DNA of 64,000 bases from Vibrio sp. CB1-14 (GTDB lineage: Bacteria; Pseudomonadota; Gammaproteobacteria; Enterobacterales; Vibrionaceae): NCBI RefSeq assembly GCF_040412085.2, contig NZ_CP115921.1, forward strand, positions 372,001-436,000, in the 5' to 3' direction. Within the stretch, counting starts at the first letter, position 1; every line of letters begins with the position of its first letter. The notes beneath the pieces were generated by a model, which did no database searches, was not told where the DNA came from, and saw only the letters and a list, made by a program, of their open reading frames with translations. Made by a program: the position numbers and the translations under genes. Of this stretch, positions 45,620 to 57,102 are shown piece after piece.

Positions 45620-47095
45620 ATGACAACGAAATCTGGTGTACTAACCCCACCAAGGAAATCGGGGAATAAGCACTTATTTGTAACCGCGCTTGTAGCTAGC
45701 GTATTAATTGGGTTTACCGCTTTAGGTCTTAGTCACGTAGAAGGGGACGCGTACGGGTGGCTTAGCCTATTGCCGACGACACTCGTGCTAGTGTTTGCCT
45801 TAACAACCCATAGGACAGTAGAGGCTCTTGTAGCAGGGACCATTGCAGGGGTTTTACTACTTGACCCAACCCAAGTTGTAGAAAAGTTTATCGGCATCTC
45901 AATGGATGTCATGATGGACGGGACCATTGCATGGATCATTTTGGTCTGTGCATTAATGGGTGGACTCATTGCCATGCTCGAGAAAGGCGGCAGTATTCTT
46001 AGCTTTAGTAATATGTTAGTTAGTAAGGTGAAGAGCCGCAAACAGTCGATGCTTATGACCTTCGTTCTTGGCCTAATCATCTTTATTGATGACTACTTGA
46101 ACGCCATTGCGATTTCCTCATCAATGAAAAAGGTTACCGACGGGTATAAGATCTCTCGTGAAAAGCTAGCCTACCTTGTTGACTCAACTGCAGCTCCAAT
46201 CTGTATTCTGGTACCAATTTCAACATGAGCCATTTTCTTTAGCTCTCTGCTAGAAGCTAATGGTGCAACTGATGAAGGGTCGGGTATTGAGGCGTATATT
46301 TCTGCAATTCCTTATATGGCTTATGGCTGGATTACACTTGCTATCGTTATTTTAGTTGCACTAGATAAAATTCCTAACCTTGGTTCAATGAAGCAAGCTG
46401 AAGAGCGTGCTCAAAATGGTCAAGTAAAACCAGATGGTGCTCAAGATATTGAGTTCTCTGGAGAGGCGCCACAGACTACATCACCAGTAATGGGCCTGAT
46501 CAACTTCATCATGCCGATGGTTGTGCTAGTTGGTGCTACATGGTTTTATGGTATCGACCTACTTGCTGGCGTAGCTGTTGCGATTGTCTTTACACTTTGT
46601 CTATATGGCTTCCAAAGACTCGTCTCAATGAACGAACTATTTGATTCCGTCTTTGATGGTGTAAAAGTCATGCTCATTCCCCTCGCTACAGTTGTAGGCG
46701 GCTTTATGCTAAAAAGCGTAAATGACTCCCTAGGACTTACCGAGTTTGTAATAGAATCAGTTGCACCTTACCTCTCTGCACAATACTTTCCTGCACTGAT
46801 TTTCATCATCACTGGTGGTCTAGTATTTGCCTCTTCTTCTTCTTGGGGTACGTTTGCTGTTGCCATGCCTATAATTCTGCCACTTGCAGACCAGTTGGGC
46901 GTGCCATTGCACCTGACCATCGCTGCAATGCTATCAGCTTCAGCGGCGGGCAGTCATTCATGCTTCTTCAGTGATTCGACGGTACTCTCTGCGCAAGGGT
47001 CTGGCTGTACTGCGATGCAGCACGCTAAGACGCAGTTCCCATACGCGCTTATCGGTATTGTTGTTACTACTCTATTCTTCATTGTGGTTGCTTAA
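45620..47095 (+). pseudogene. NhaC-family transporter interrupted by an in-frame TGA
   Basis: A 491-codon frame from ATG 45620 (strong AAGGAAGG site) to 47095, cut by one TGA at 46226-46228 (codon 203). Both halves are in the same frame and clearly one protein of the NhaC Na+/H+ antiporter type, with about eleven membrane helices (ALTTHRTVEALVAG, LGLIIFIDDYLNAI, SSSSWGTFAVAMPIILP). The stop falls in PIST-stop-AIFFSS, where relatives commonly read PISTWA, so TGG to TGA is the simplest change. Position next to puuA suggests putrescine import in place of PuuP. It is inactive unless the stop is read through or is a sequencing error. Confidence 0.85.
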
Positions 47096-47123
47096 CACTC
47101 GTTAGCAAATTCAATGAGAATCC

Positions 47124-47160
47124 AAAAGGGATGCCACTCAGCAGGCATCCCTTTTTATTT
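47124..47160 (+). terminator. Intrinsic terminator after the puuA/transporter unit
   Basis: A 12-bp stem (47124-47135 with 47144-47155) around an 8-base loop, running into TTATTT. Confidence 0.85.
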
Positions 47161-47271
47161 GCATTTTCAAACTCAATCATCTCTGTAACACATTAATTGG
47201 TAAGCTTATTCCTACGCATAGAAGTTACTTTGTGTAAATCTATGTAAATGAAAGGTTATCTTATTTCACAA

Positions 47272-47285
47272 TTGATTTAGATCAA
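47272..47285. promoter_or_regulatory. Perfect FNR-type box upstream of katG
   Basis: TTGATTTAGATCAA matches the FNR consensus TTGAT-N4-ATCAA at all ten fixed positions, about 129 bases before the katG start. FNR or a CRP-family relative may bind; direction of effect is unknown. Confidence 0.6.
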
Positions 47286-47371
47286 ACCCCATCATTTCCA
47301 ACTACTGTTACATAGAGTTCAATTAACCCGCTGATTATCAGAAACTCACCCATTAACTTGGATGATTCTGA

Positions 47372-49603
<2,232 letters not shown>

Positions 49604-49641
49604 AATGTAGTGAGCTTACTTTGTTAAGTTCATCGAAATTT

Positions 49642-49777
49642 ACCCCTCCCGGCCTCCCCTTATAAAGGGGAGGAGCAACAGGCTCGCTGCGCGTCGCCTC
49701 ACCTAAAACATAGAGCGATGTGACGATAGGAACGAGCCTACTGTTCTCCCCCTAATATAGGGGGAGCTAGAGGGGGT
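49642..49777. repeat. Dyad-rich intergenic repeat element (MITE-like)
   Basis: A 136-base non-coding block. Its ends are imperfect inverted repeats (ACCCCTCCCGGCCTCCCC against the complement of GGGGGAGCTAGAGGGGGT). Inside are two perfect hairpins, CCTCCCCTT/AAGGGGAGG at 49653-49673 and CTCCCCCT/AGGGGGAG at 49746-49766, and a long-range pair AGGCTCG/CGAGCCT at 49680 and 49733. The whole can fold as a cruciform. It looks like a dispersed, non-autonomous extragenic element; only one copy is in the window. Confidence 0.6.
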
Positions 49778-49818
49778 CTAAAACGTTGAACTCACAGCAA
49801 ATGATATACCAGTTACCA

Positions 49819-51006
49819 TCAACCCCACTTCAAAACCCGAACCTCATTCCCTTCTTCCGGCTTCTTCGGAATATTCAACGACAACACCAACGACACAGCC
49901 GCCATTGCAGCTCCAATGTAAAACACACTCGACGGTGAAATCAGCCAAATAAAACCAAACGACACCGGAATCACTACCGCGGCAATGTGGTTAATCGTGA
50001 ACGACACCCCAGCAGTCGAGGCCATATCGGCCGGATCAGCAATCTTTTGGAAGTAAGTCTTGATAGCCAGCGCTAGTGCAAAGAACAGGTGATCAATCAC
50101 ATACAGCGCGGCTGCCCATTCGGCGGTTTGTACTAAGCCATAGCCTACGAACACGAAAATCAGTCCTACGTACTCCACCATCAGCGCCTTACGTTCACCA
50201 ACGATACCAATAAATCGGCCAATCTTTTTCGCGAATAAAAAGTTAAACAGATAATTAATCAAGAACAGCAAGGTGATATCCGACACGCTGTAACCAAACT
50301 TCTCGACCATCAAAAAGCCCGCGAATACCGTAAAAATCTGACGTCGTGCACCACTCATAAACGTCAGGGCGTAGTAGAGCCAATACCGCTTCCTAAGCAC
50401 AAGCTTCTTGGTTTGAGGGGTATCTGTTTTAAATTGAGGGAATGCAAAAGCGATAAACAGCACCAAAACAAAACCAACACCGCCAGAAATACCGTAAACC
50501 CACACGTAGTCGAGCTTGAAAACCTCAACCATCACCCAAAGACCTGCGTAGGTCAAAAGCGAGGCCAATGCGCCCACTGAGATAAGCTTACCCAACACCT
50601 CAGGCGCCTCTTCCTTGCTGAGCCATTGTAAGGAAAGCGATTGTTTAAGGGTCTCAAAGTAGTGAAAGCCAGTAGACATGATCAGTGTCGTAATGAGCAA
50701 CCCTGCCACCGATGGGAACAAGCCTGTTATCGCGGTGCCCGTAGTCAGCAGTAGCAGCGATATGATCATGAATTTTTGCTCACGAATGAACAGTAGGACA
50801 AAGACCGTCGTAAACGCTAAAAACCCAGGAATTTCACGTACGCTCTGCAGCAGTCCGATATCTGAGCCGTCAAAGTTAGCTTTTTCAATAACAAAGTTAT
50901 TGAGCAGTGCCATCCAACTGGAAAAAGCGATGGGCACTATAATCGATATAATAATGAGAAAGTTCCGCGGCGTTTGCCAAGCAGGTTCGGTTTTTGCTTG
51001 AGACAT
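49819..51006 (-). CDS. MFS transporter
   Basis: A 395-residue major facilitator with about twelve predicted membrane segments and a central hydrophilic loop (FKTDTPQTKKLVLRKR, about residue 200). The first helix pair contains MALLNNFVIEKANFDGSDIG and VREIPGFLAFT; the second half has GERKALMVEYVGLIFVF. No substrate motif is recognisable. AAAGGAA precedes ATG. It is convergent with the katG repeat region and divergent from the EEP-family gene, 73 bases away, so the two may share control. Confidence 0.8.
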   Translation of the reverse strand: MSQAKTEPAWQTPRNFLIIISIIVPIAFSSWMALLNNFVIEKANFDGSDIGLLQSVREIPGFLAFTTVFVLLFIREQKFMIISLLLLTTGTAITGLFPSVAGLLITTLIMSTGFHYFETLKQSLSLQWLSKEEAPEVLGKLISVGALASLLTYAGLWVMVEVFKLDYVWVYGISGGVGFVLVLFIAFAFPQFKTDTPQTKKLVLRKRYWLYYALTFMSGARRQIFTVFAGFLMVEKFGYSVSDITLLFLINYLFNFLFAKKIGRFIGIVGERKALMVEYVGLIFVFVGYGLVQTAEWAAALYVIDHLFFALALAIKTYFQKIADPADMASTAGVSFTINHIAAVVIPVSFGFIWLISPSSVFYIGAAMAAVSLVLSLNIPKKPEEGNEVRVLKWG

Positions 51007-51079
51007 GATGATTCCTTTGAAAGCGTTATTCTTATATGCTCACTGACGACCTGAAACAATGTGACAGGCATAAGCTGTA

Positions 51080-52078
51080 ATGGAGTCTAATACTTTGACA
51101 CAAATAAATACATTGAAAGTCACCACCTGCAACTTATGTAATTTTGTTGAGCCGCCCTTCGCTTTCTATGAGATGGAAAACATTTACTCCGAAAAGCAGT
51201 GGCAGCAGAAAACCACTTGGTTGAAGAACACATTGCGTGAACTAGGCAGTGACATCATAGCTTTTCAAGAAGTGTTTTCTATAGAAGCGCTGCGTGCCCT
51301 CACCGCAGAGCTTGGCTATGAATTCTTTGAGTATAACCAACTCCCTGCGATTGAAGCCGATTACATCTATTCCAAGCCTTCATTGGCGTTTGCCTCACGC
51401 TTTCCAATGAGTAGGCACGCCAACCTTGCTCTATGCGAGCCATTTAGCGGTGAATTTAGTCGACCACCTCTGCATGTCTCCTTATCGATCCAAGGACTCG
51501 GCGACTTTGATCTTATCAACGTACACTTAAAATCTAAGCGAGCGACCATAGAGGGTGAAGACTCAGGTGACAACGTCACTGAATGGTTAAAAGAGCTAAC
51601 AGGCTCTGCACTCTCCACTCAACTTCGTCAGCAAGAAGCCCTATCACTGCATGCTCAAATCGTAGGTCATAAACGCGAAGCAAAGCGCCCTTTCATTTTG
51701 CTTGGTGACTTTAATAATGTGCTCAACGCTGATGAGTTTGCTCCCTTTCGCGCACATCAGCGCCATCGCAGACGTGATTCCCGCGCTGCAATCGCTCCCT
51801 ATTACTTCCACGACAGCTGGAAGCTGATACCCCAGGGCACACCCGTTCGAGATCAAGATGCTATCAAGCCACCTCGCAGCCACTACTATGGTGAATTAGG
51901 ACAGCGCATTGACCACATATTGGTCTCTAGTGAATTCGTCCCTGAATACGAGCACTCAATGTACGAACTCATCGAGTATCAGCTTACCGATAAGCACATT
52001 GTTAACCCTAGGTTTGGTGTCGATGATGTGGGCTCAGATCATGCCTTAGTGTCCATTACTTTCGAATCGCGACACTAA
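51080..52078 (+). CDS. Endonuclease/exonuclease/phosphatase-family protein
   Basis: A 332-residue EEP-fold hydrolase, no signal peptide. Catalytic-motif equivalents: TTCNLCNF (Asn, about 14), IIAFQEVFS (metal Glu, about 63), LINVHLKSKR (about 150), ILLGDFNNV (Asp and Asn, about 210), QRIDHILVS (about 275) and VGSDHALVSI (terminal His, about 323). The fold serves DNA, phospholipid or inositol-phosphate hydrolysis, and the sequence does not say which. It is divergent from the MFS gene. The ribosome site is weak. Confidence 0.8.
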   Translation: MESNTLTQINTLKVTTCNLCNFVEPPFAFYEMENIYSEKQWQQKTTWLKNTLRELGSDIIAFQEVFSIEALRALTAELGYEFFEYNQLPAIEADYIYSKPSLAFASRFPMSRHANLALCEPFSGEFSRPPLHVSLSIQGLGDFDLINVHLKSKRATIEGEDSGDNVTEWLKELTGSALSTQLRQQEALSLHAQIVGHKREAKRPFILLGDFNNVLNADEFAPFRAHQRHRRRDSRAAIAPYYFHDSWKLIPQGTPVRDQDAIKPPRSHYYGELGQRIDHILVSSEFVPEYEHSMYELIEYQLTDKHIVNPRFGVDDVGSDHALVSITFESRH

Positions 52079-52196
52079 CCACACCTACGTCGATAAATCG
52101 CTTGCTACAATAAGAAAATTCAATTAGTTATATAATCAAGTATCCAATAACATCGATACCCAATACCCACATATAAAGACAATAGCGGAGCCGTCG

Positions 52197-52694
52197 ATGA
52201 ACGTATCTATTCGACCTACTGAGCCAAAAGATGCTGAAGGTTTGCGAGACCTCTTTTTGCAACCAAAAGCCATGCGGGAAACACTGCATTTACCCCACAC
52301 AACCCTCGCGTTCTGGCAAGAGCGACTCAACAATATCCCGGTTGGAGTCTATTCGTACGTAGCAGAATTGGATGGCAAAATTGTCGGCAATATCGCATTG
52401 ACTCAATCACAGCGCCCAAGACTGAAGCACAGTGCTACCTTTGGTCTTGCCGTTCATGATGACTACCACGGCATGGGAGTAGGCAGTCAGTTGATCGAAA
52501 CTGTGTTAGATCTCGCAGATAACTGGCTCAACCTACTCAGGCTACATATTGAAGTAAACACTGATAACAAAGCCGCTATCGCTCTTTATTCAAAATACGG
52601 TTTTGATATCGAAGGGGAAGCTCTGTGTTCCGCATTTAGAGATGGCGAGTATATCTCCACCTACTATATGGCAAGGCTCAAAGATCAGCAGTAG
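52197..52694 (+). CDS. GNAT-family N-acetyltransferase
   Basis: A 165-residue acetyltransferase. The acetyl-CoA loop is GLAVHDDYHGMGVGSQLIE (about 88-106), with IVGNIALTQS before it and LHIEVNTDNKAAIALYSKYGFDIEG after it, the latter being the RimI/PhnO-like motif B read in part. CGGAG precedes ATG. The acceptor could be a protein N-terminus, an amine or a small antibiotic; no neighbour clarifies it. Confidence 0.88.
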   Translation: MNVSIRPTEPKDAEGLRDLFLQPKAMRETLHLPHTTLAFWQERLNNIPVGVYSYVAELDGKIVGNIALTQSQRPRLKHSATFGLAVHDDYHGMGVGSQLIETVLDLADNWLNLLRLHIEVNTDNKAAIALYSKYGFDIEGEALCSAFRDGEYISTYYMARLKDQQ

Positions 52695-52872
52695 ACGCTA
52701 ATATCAAAGCGAGATTTAGCTAACCCCAAATAAACAGGATGCTAATTTGTAATTATTTATTAACTTGATATCACAGAGCAAAATACTCATCTGAGACAGT
52801 ATTGAGTACGCTCCATTTCACTAGTAGTTTTGGAACCCACATCACACTACAATGATAAAATGGAGTAACAGC

Positions 52873-53076
52873 ATGTGTGAACATGGCGTCCGCTTACAAC
52901 GTCAAAGACGAACTCGAGTAATGAAGCTTTTAGGAGTCAAAGAATATTATATCTGCAGCAACTGTGGATACGAATTATTAATTGGCAGTGAAAATAAGTT
53001 TATAAAGCGTCTGACGTATGCTCTTTACCCCAATCAGATTGTTGGGTTTAACAAATCTGACCCGACTCATATTTAA
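52873..53076 (+). CDS. Zinc-ribbon-like microprotein
   Basis: A 67-residue protein starting at ATG 52873, which has GGAG seven bases upstream; an in-frame ATG 21 bases earlier has none. Two short metal-binding pairs, MCEHGVRL and YYICSNCGYEL, are spaced to hold one zinc ion. The basic middle (RLQRQRRTRVMK) could touch nucleic acid. Its last 29 bases overlap the convergent pcp gene. No family is recognised. Confidence 0.5.
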   Translation: MCEHGVRLQRQRRTRVMKLLGVKEYYICSNCGYELLIGSENKFIKRLTYALYPNQIVGFNKSDPTHI

Positions 53077-53686
53077 TATCCTGTTCAACCTGCAAACAAA
53101 CCTCTGCTGCAAGCATAATCCCCCTGACCATGTCCTCAAGTAGCATCGAAGGGGAAGCAGTTCGTTCATCCGCTTGTTTCATCAAAGGAACATGGATGAA
53201 GCCTTGAGCAATCGGCTGCCCTGTTAAATGATGTTGCAGTCCATAAAATAAATGATTGCAGACGAAAGTACCGGCGCTATTAGACACTTCACAAGCAATA
53301 CCGTTATTCTGCAAAGCTTGAGTAATGGCTTTGATGGGCAAGGTTGAGAAGTAAGCGTTAGAACCATGCGCTACGATAGGTTCATCTATAGGTTGGTTAC
53401 CCGCGTTATCGACAATACGAAAATCATCAATATTGATCGCAACACGCTCAGGAGTGATGGCAGTTCGTCCTGCCCCTACTCCGAGGTTTATCACCACACT
53501 CGGCTGATGCTCGGCAATAGCACTTAACACGCAGTCGATCGACTCATATCGAGTCACAGGTACTTGGCAAGTGACAATCTCTCCGCCTTCAATCATCACG
53601 CCCGAGAGCCGCTTGATGATCTCTAGTGACGGGTTAACCTCATCACCTCCAAATGGTTCGAAGCCAGTAACCAGTACTTTTTTCAT
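53048..53686 (-). CDS. pcp: Pyrrolidone-carboxylate peptidase
   Basis: A 212-residue pyroglutamyl peptidase I (peptidase C15). N-terminal VLVTGFEPFGGDEVNPS, the Glu of the triad in TPERVAINIDDF (about 80), the nucleophile Cys in NSAGTFVCNHLFYG (about 143) and the His in GFIHVPLMKQ (about 167) are all present. It removes N-terminal pyroglutamate in the cytoplasm. The ribosome site is weak. It overlaps the zinc-ribbon gene tail to tail. Confidence 0.93.
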   Translation of the reverse strand: MKKVLVTGFEPFGGDEVNPSLEIIKRLSGVMIEGGEIVTCQVPVTRYESIDCVLSAIAEHQPSVVINLGVGAGRTAITPERVAINIDDFRIVDNAGNQPIDEPIVAHGSNAYFSTLPIKAITQALQNNGIACEVSNSAGTFVCNHLFYGLQHHLTGQPIAQGFIHVPLMKQADERTASPSMLLEDMVRGIMLAAEVCLQVEQDIKYESGQIC

Positions 53687-53769
53687 CGGTTTTTATGCCT
53701 ATTGTTGGTTTCTCTGTTTAACTTAGGTAGAGTACGCCACCAATGATATCAGTCAAGCGATAGAAAACG

Positions 53770-54015
53770 ATGAACATTGACAACGAAGTAATTGAAACAT
53801 TAGAACAACTAGAGCAATTCCTGATCTTAGTTGAAAGCGGCGCGTTGGGTTTGCAAGGCGTGGCAGGTATTGCATTAGCGACCTCAAACTCTGACGGTCG
53901 TCCATTTGTTGCGGTACTGAGTGACAAACACGAACTGCTACTCGGTCGCTGGGTATCTCAAGATGTCTATGAAAATGGCAAAGACATGGTGCGCAACGGT
54001 CCACGTCGCAACTAA
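53770..54015 (+). CDS. Hypothetical protein, 81 residues
   Basis: A small acidic protein, MNIDNEVIETLEQLEQFLIL at its start, with a predicted N-terminal amphipathic helix and a C-terminal beta pair (GRPFVAVLSDKHELLLGRW). No leader, membrane segment or known motif. The following intrinsic terminator at 54028 and a sensible codon pattern support expression as a single-gene unit. No functional statement is possible. Confidence 0.55.
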   Translation: MNIDNEVIETLEQLEQFLILVESGALGLQGVAGIALATSNSDGRPFVAVLSDKHELLLGRWVSQDVYENGKDMVRNGPRRN

Positions 54016-54027
54016 TGATAATGCTTT

Positions 54028-54058
54028 AAAAAGGTCTAGTTCAACTGGACCTTTTTTG
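54028..54058 (+). terminator. Intrinsic terminator after the 81-residue gene
   Basis: AAAAAGGTC (54028-54036) pairs with GACCTTTTT (54048-54056), followed by further T. Confidence 0.8.
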
Positions 54059-54160
54059 TTGGAGTTTAATAGTGGAATTGATAGTTGATTGAAACACGCC
54101 ACTATTTACACAGAGTAGATATAAACGTAGTGCCGTAACTAAACATTGATAAAGTATTTT

Positions 54161-56145
54161 TTAGTTCCCTTTTCTCAATAACAAAAGGAAGTAAGCACCG
54201 CCCACTACCGAGGCCATCAGTCCAGCCGGAAACTGCCACGGAAACCAAATCGTCCGTCCAAGCCAATCCGCACTCACCATTAAGATCGAACCCACTAAAC
54301 ACGCGACCAATAACTGATTCTTCGCATTGTATTGCCCAAGCGCTCTCGCGATATGAGGTGCCAACAATCCGACAAAGCTGAGCGGCCCTATGACAAGTGT
54401 AGAAAGTGCCGTGAGTAAAGATGCCATGACTAACAAAAACAAACGAGTTTGTTTCGTATTGACGCCAACCGAAACAGCAGAGACTTGGCCCAGATTCAAT
54501 ATATCCAACCAACGGCTCGCTGCGTAGGTCGCACCGCCAAATACCACAATACCAAGCCCTAGGGCGAGGACATCATTATAACTGGCTAGATACGTCGAGC
54601 CCGATAACCAAGTTAGCAGCGCTTGCACATTATCTTGACCTGACGATAGTGCGACTCGAAGAATGGCATCAAGTGCTGCACTTACCGCAATACCAGTCAG
54701 AAGTAACTGCGAGGGCGCGTAATTAGACCGCTTGCTAAACTGCAAAATCACAATCATGACCAAGGCCGCGCCTACACCACCATAAAGGATCTGTTCGATT
54801 CGCGTTGGAGTGAAGCCAAACCACGCGCAAAGGACAAGAGCAAGTGCAGCACCCGAACTGATCCCCATTACTTCTGGGCTTGCCATCGGGTTAACTGTGA
54901 TTCGCTGAACCATAGTGCCAGCGAGTGCGAGTCCACACCCCGCAAAAATCGCTCCAAGAACGCGAGGCGTGCGCAGATCTAAAATGCTCAGATCTGTGCT
55001 AAAACCCCAACCGATTTGTGTACGGCCTAACAGCAAAGCCAAGGTTGTCACAATGGCCAATAACAGAGTCAAACACAAAACTACCGAAGCAAAAGGTTTA
55101 GGGTTGTAGACCTTGTTTGTCACTTCTTCTGCTTTAAAGCTTGAAGCAAACTTTTGTTTGGTTAACAACCACAACAGACAAGGTGCACCAAACAGAGCGG
55201 TCATGGCGCCTGTTGGTAGTAGTTCACTGGACACGCCTGAAAATGGCTGAATGATCAAATCGGCAGTAAGCAGCAATAGTGCGCCCACCACGCCACTGAG
55301 TAGTACGCGTTGAACAAATTTTCTTGCGCCCAGCATTTTGGCTATGGTTGGAGCCACTAAACCGACAAAGCCAATAACGCCAACTGTCGCCACTACGATA
55401 GATGTAATCACAACAGAAAGTCCGAGACCAAAAACTCGAATTCTGGCCACGTTGACCCCTGCCGATTCTGCAACCTCACTGCCTAGCTCTAATGCAGACA
55501 AAGGCCTTAGCATCAAAAGAACTAAAGCAAGCACAGCAGCTAATACCCAAAGCAACAAAACAGAGTTATCCCAGCCTTGTTGGGCAAGCGCGCCAGCGCC
55601 CCAAACGAATAAACTGCTGAGCTGCTGCTCGTTTAGCATCATGTTGGTTGCCCCTAGAAACAAAGTGACAACCATACCCGCTAAGACCATCTGCAGAGGT
55701 GCAAACCCCCTTTTGGCAGTAAGCAAGAACACGAGACTTGCTGCAATCATGCCTCCACCAAATGCGTAAGCATATTGAATGACACTGCCGCCAACCACAC
55801 CCACAAGTAAACTTGTGGTCATACCCAGTTCGGCACCCGCCGCCACGCCTAGCGTTGTTGGTGAGGCAAGTGGATTTTGCAACAAATGCTGCATCAAGCT
55901 GCCCGCAATCGCCAGCGCTGCACCACACAGCAGTGCCATACCCAGACGTGGAAAAAAGGTGAAGTGTAAAATGAGCTGACGATAGTCGCTGTCATCACGA
56001 CTAAAGAAATACGTTTGCCACTCACTAAAAGACAAACGATAAGGCACCGCATTTTGGAAAAGCCAAATAAGTGCGAACGCGCTGACAAAACAAACAGCGC
56101 CATTTTACCAAACGGCGCTGTATCTCTGTGGGCTGTTAACTGCAT
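54161..56145 (-). CDS. fhuB: Ferric hydroxamate permease, double FecCD protein, with apparent 5' frameshift
   Basis: A fused tandem FecCD permease like E. coli FhuB: two halves each of about ten helices, with PLASPTTLGVAAGAELG in the first and NPMASPEVMGISSGAAL in the second, and FVGLLAPHIAR near the end. The long frame opens only at GTG 56047 and lacks the first helix. In a second frame ATG 56145, seven bases after the fhuD stop and with an AGG site, reads MQLTAHRDTAPFGK. One extra A in the AAAA run at 56103-56106 (minus strand) would join it to AVCFVSAFALIWLFQNAV and give 661 residues, against 660 in E. coli. Confidence 0.85.
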
Positions 56146-56152
56146 TAAAAAC

Positions 56153-57082
56153 CTACTGCTTACCCAATGTTGAAACCTGTGTTACTACTTCGTCACTTAA
56201 TCGCTGCATCGCGACCAAGCTGCCAAACGTCCACACTTTCGGTACGATCTTAACTCTGTTTTCTCGAGAAAACGCCATGGCCGCCCACAAAGGTGAACCA
56301 TTTAATTGTGCTTGCTCGGCATCCGATAATGGGCCGAAGATAAGCACATTACTGTCTTGGTATTGAGCAAGCTGTTCCACACTTGCTGACGAAAAACCCC
56401 AGCTGTTGGTTGGCCCTTGCCAGCTATTATCTAGCGACATAGCCGAGATAGTGTCATTCATCAGCGAACCAGTACTGTGGACGCGAACGTGCTTGTCTCC
56501 GATAAAGCGCACCATAATAAAAGGCTTACCGTTGGTCATTTTTGCTACCTGTTGACCATTTTGGCTCAGTTTCTGACTCGTCTCATCAACAAGCTGCTGC
56601 GCTTGGTCTTCCCTATCGAAAACTTCACCTAGCGTGCTAACCAAGGACTTAGCATTCTCATATGGCTGCTTTTTGTCATTGTAAATACTCATTACTAGAG
56701 TCGGAGCGATCGCGTTTAGCTTTTCGTAAGCAGGAGCCAAATGCCCACTCATCAAAATCAGGTCAGGTTTTAGGCTCGCGATTAGCTCAAGGTTTGGCTC
56801 TCTGCGTGAACCGACATCAGTAACATCGCTAGGCATGTTTGGTGACCCAACCCAATCTTGATAACCTTTAACATCCGCTGATGCGATTGGATTGACACCT
56901 AAGGCAAGCACAGACTCAGCAAGCGCCCAATCCAGTACAACTACACGTTTAGGTGGCTCATTGATTTCAATAGTGCCAAGCTCATGCTGATAGCTCTTAG
57001 CCAACACAGCGGTTGATGAGAAAGAGGCCAACAGAGTCACTAATGCGACCGTCACATGGGCGATTCGAAATTGAGTAAACAC
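56153..57082 (-). CDS. fhuD: Ferric hydroxamate-binding periplasmic protein
   Basis: A 309-residue class III substrate-binding protein with a signal peptide (cleavage near TAVLAKS). It begins at GTG 57082 behind AAAGGA. Family features: PKRVVVLDWALAESVLALG (about 45), ASLKPDLILMSG (about 105), the long central helix, and WGFSSASVEQLA (about 225). It delivers ferric hydroxamate siderophore to FhuB. It lies 20 bases after fhuC and 7 before the fhuB start. Confidence 0.88.
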   Translation of the reverse strand: MFTQFRIAHVTVALVTLLASFSSTAVLAKSYQHELGTIEINEPPKRVVVLDWALAESVLALGVNPIASADVKGYQDWVGSPNMPSDVTDVGSRREPNLELIASLKPDLILMSGHLAPAYEKLNAIAPTLVMSIYNDKKQPYENAKSLVSTLGEVFDREDQAQQLVDETSQKLSQNGQQVAKMTNGKPFIMVRFIGDKHVRVHSTGSLMNDTISAMSLDNSWQGPTNSWGFSSASVEQLAQYQDSNVLIFGPLSDAEQAQLNGSPLWAAMAFSRENRVKIVPKVWTFGSLVAMQRLSDEVVTQVSTLGKQ

Positions 57083-57102
57083 GATAATAATCCTTTAATA
57101 AG

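Noticed and set aside
46226..46228. TGA in the NhaC gene as a selenocysteine codon
   Set aside because: The family has Trp there, no selenoprotein relatives are known and no hairpin of SECIS type follows.
49604..49818. CRISPR or phage attachment site in the repeat-rich region after katG
   Set aside because: There are no regularly spaced direct repeats, spacers, integrase or tRNA; the structure is nested inverted repeats.
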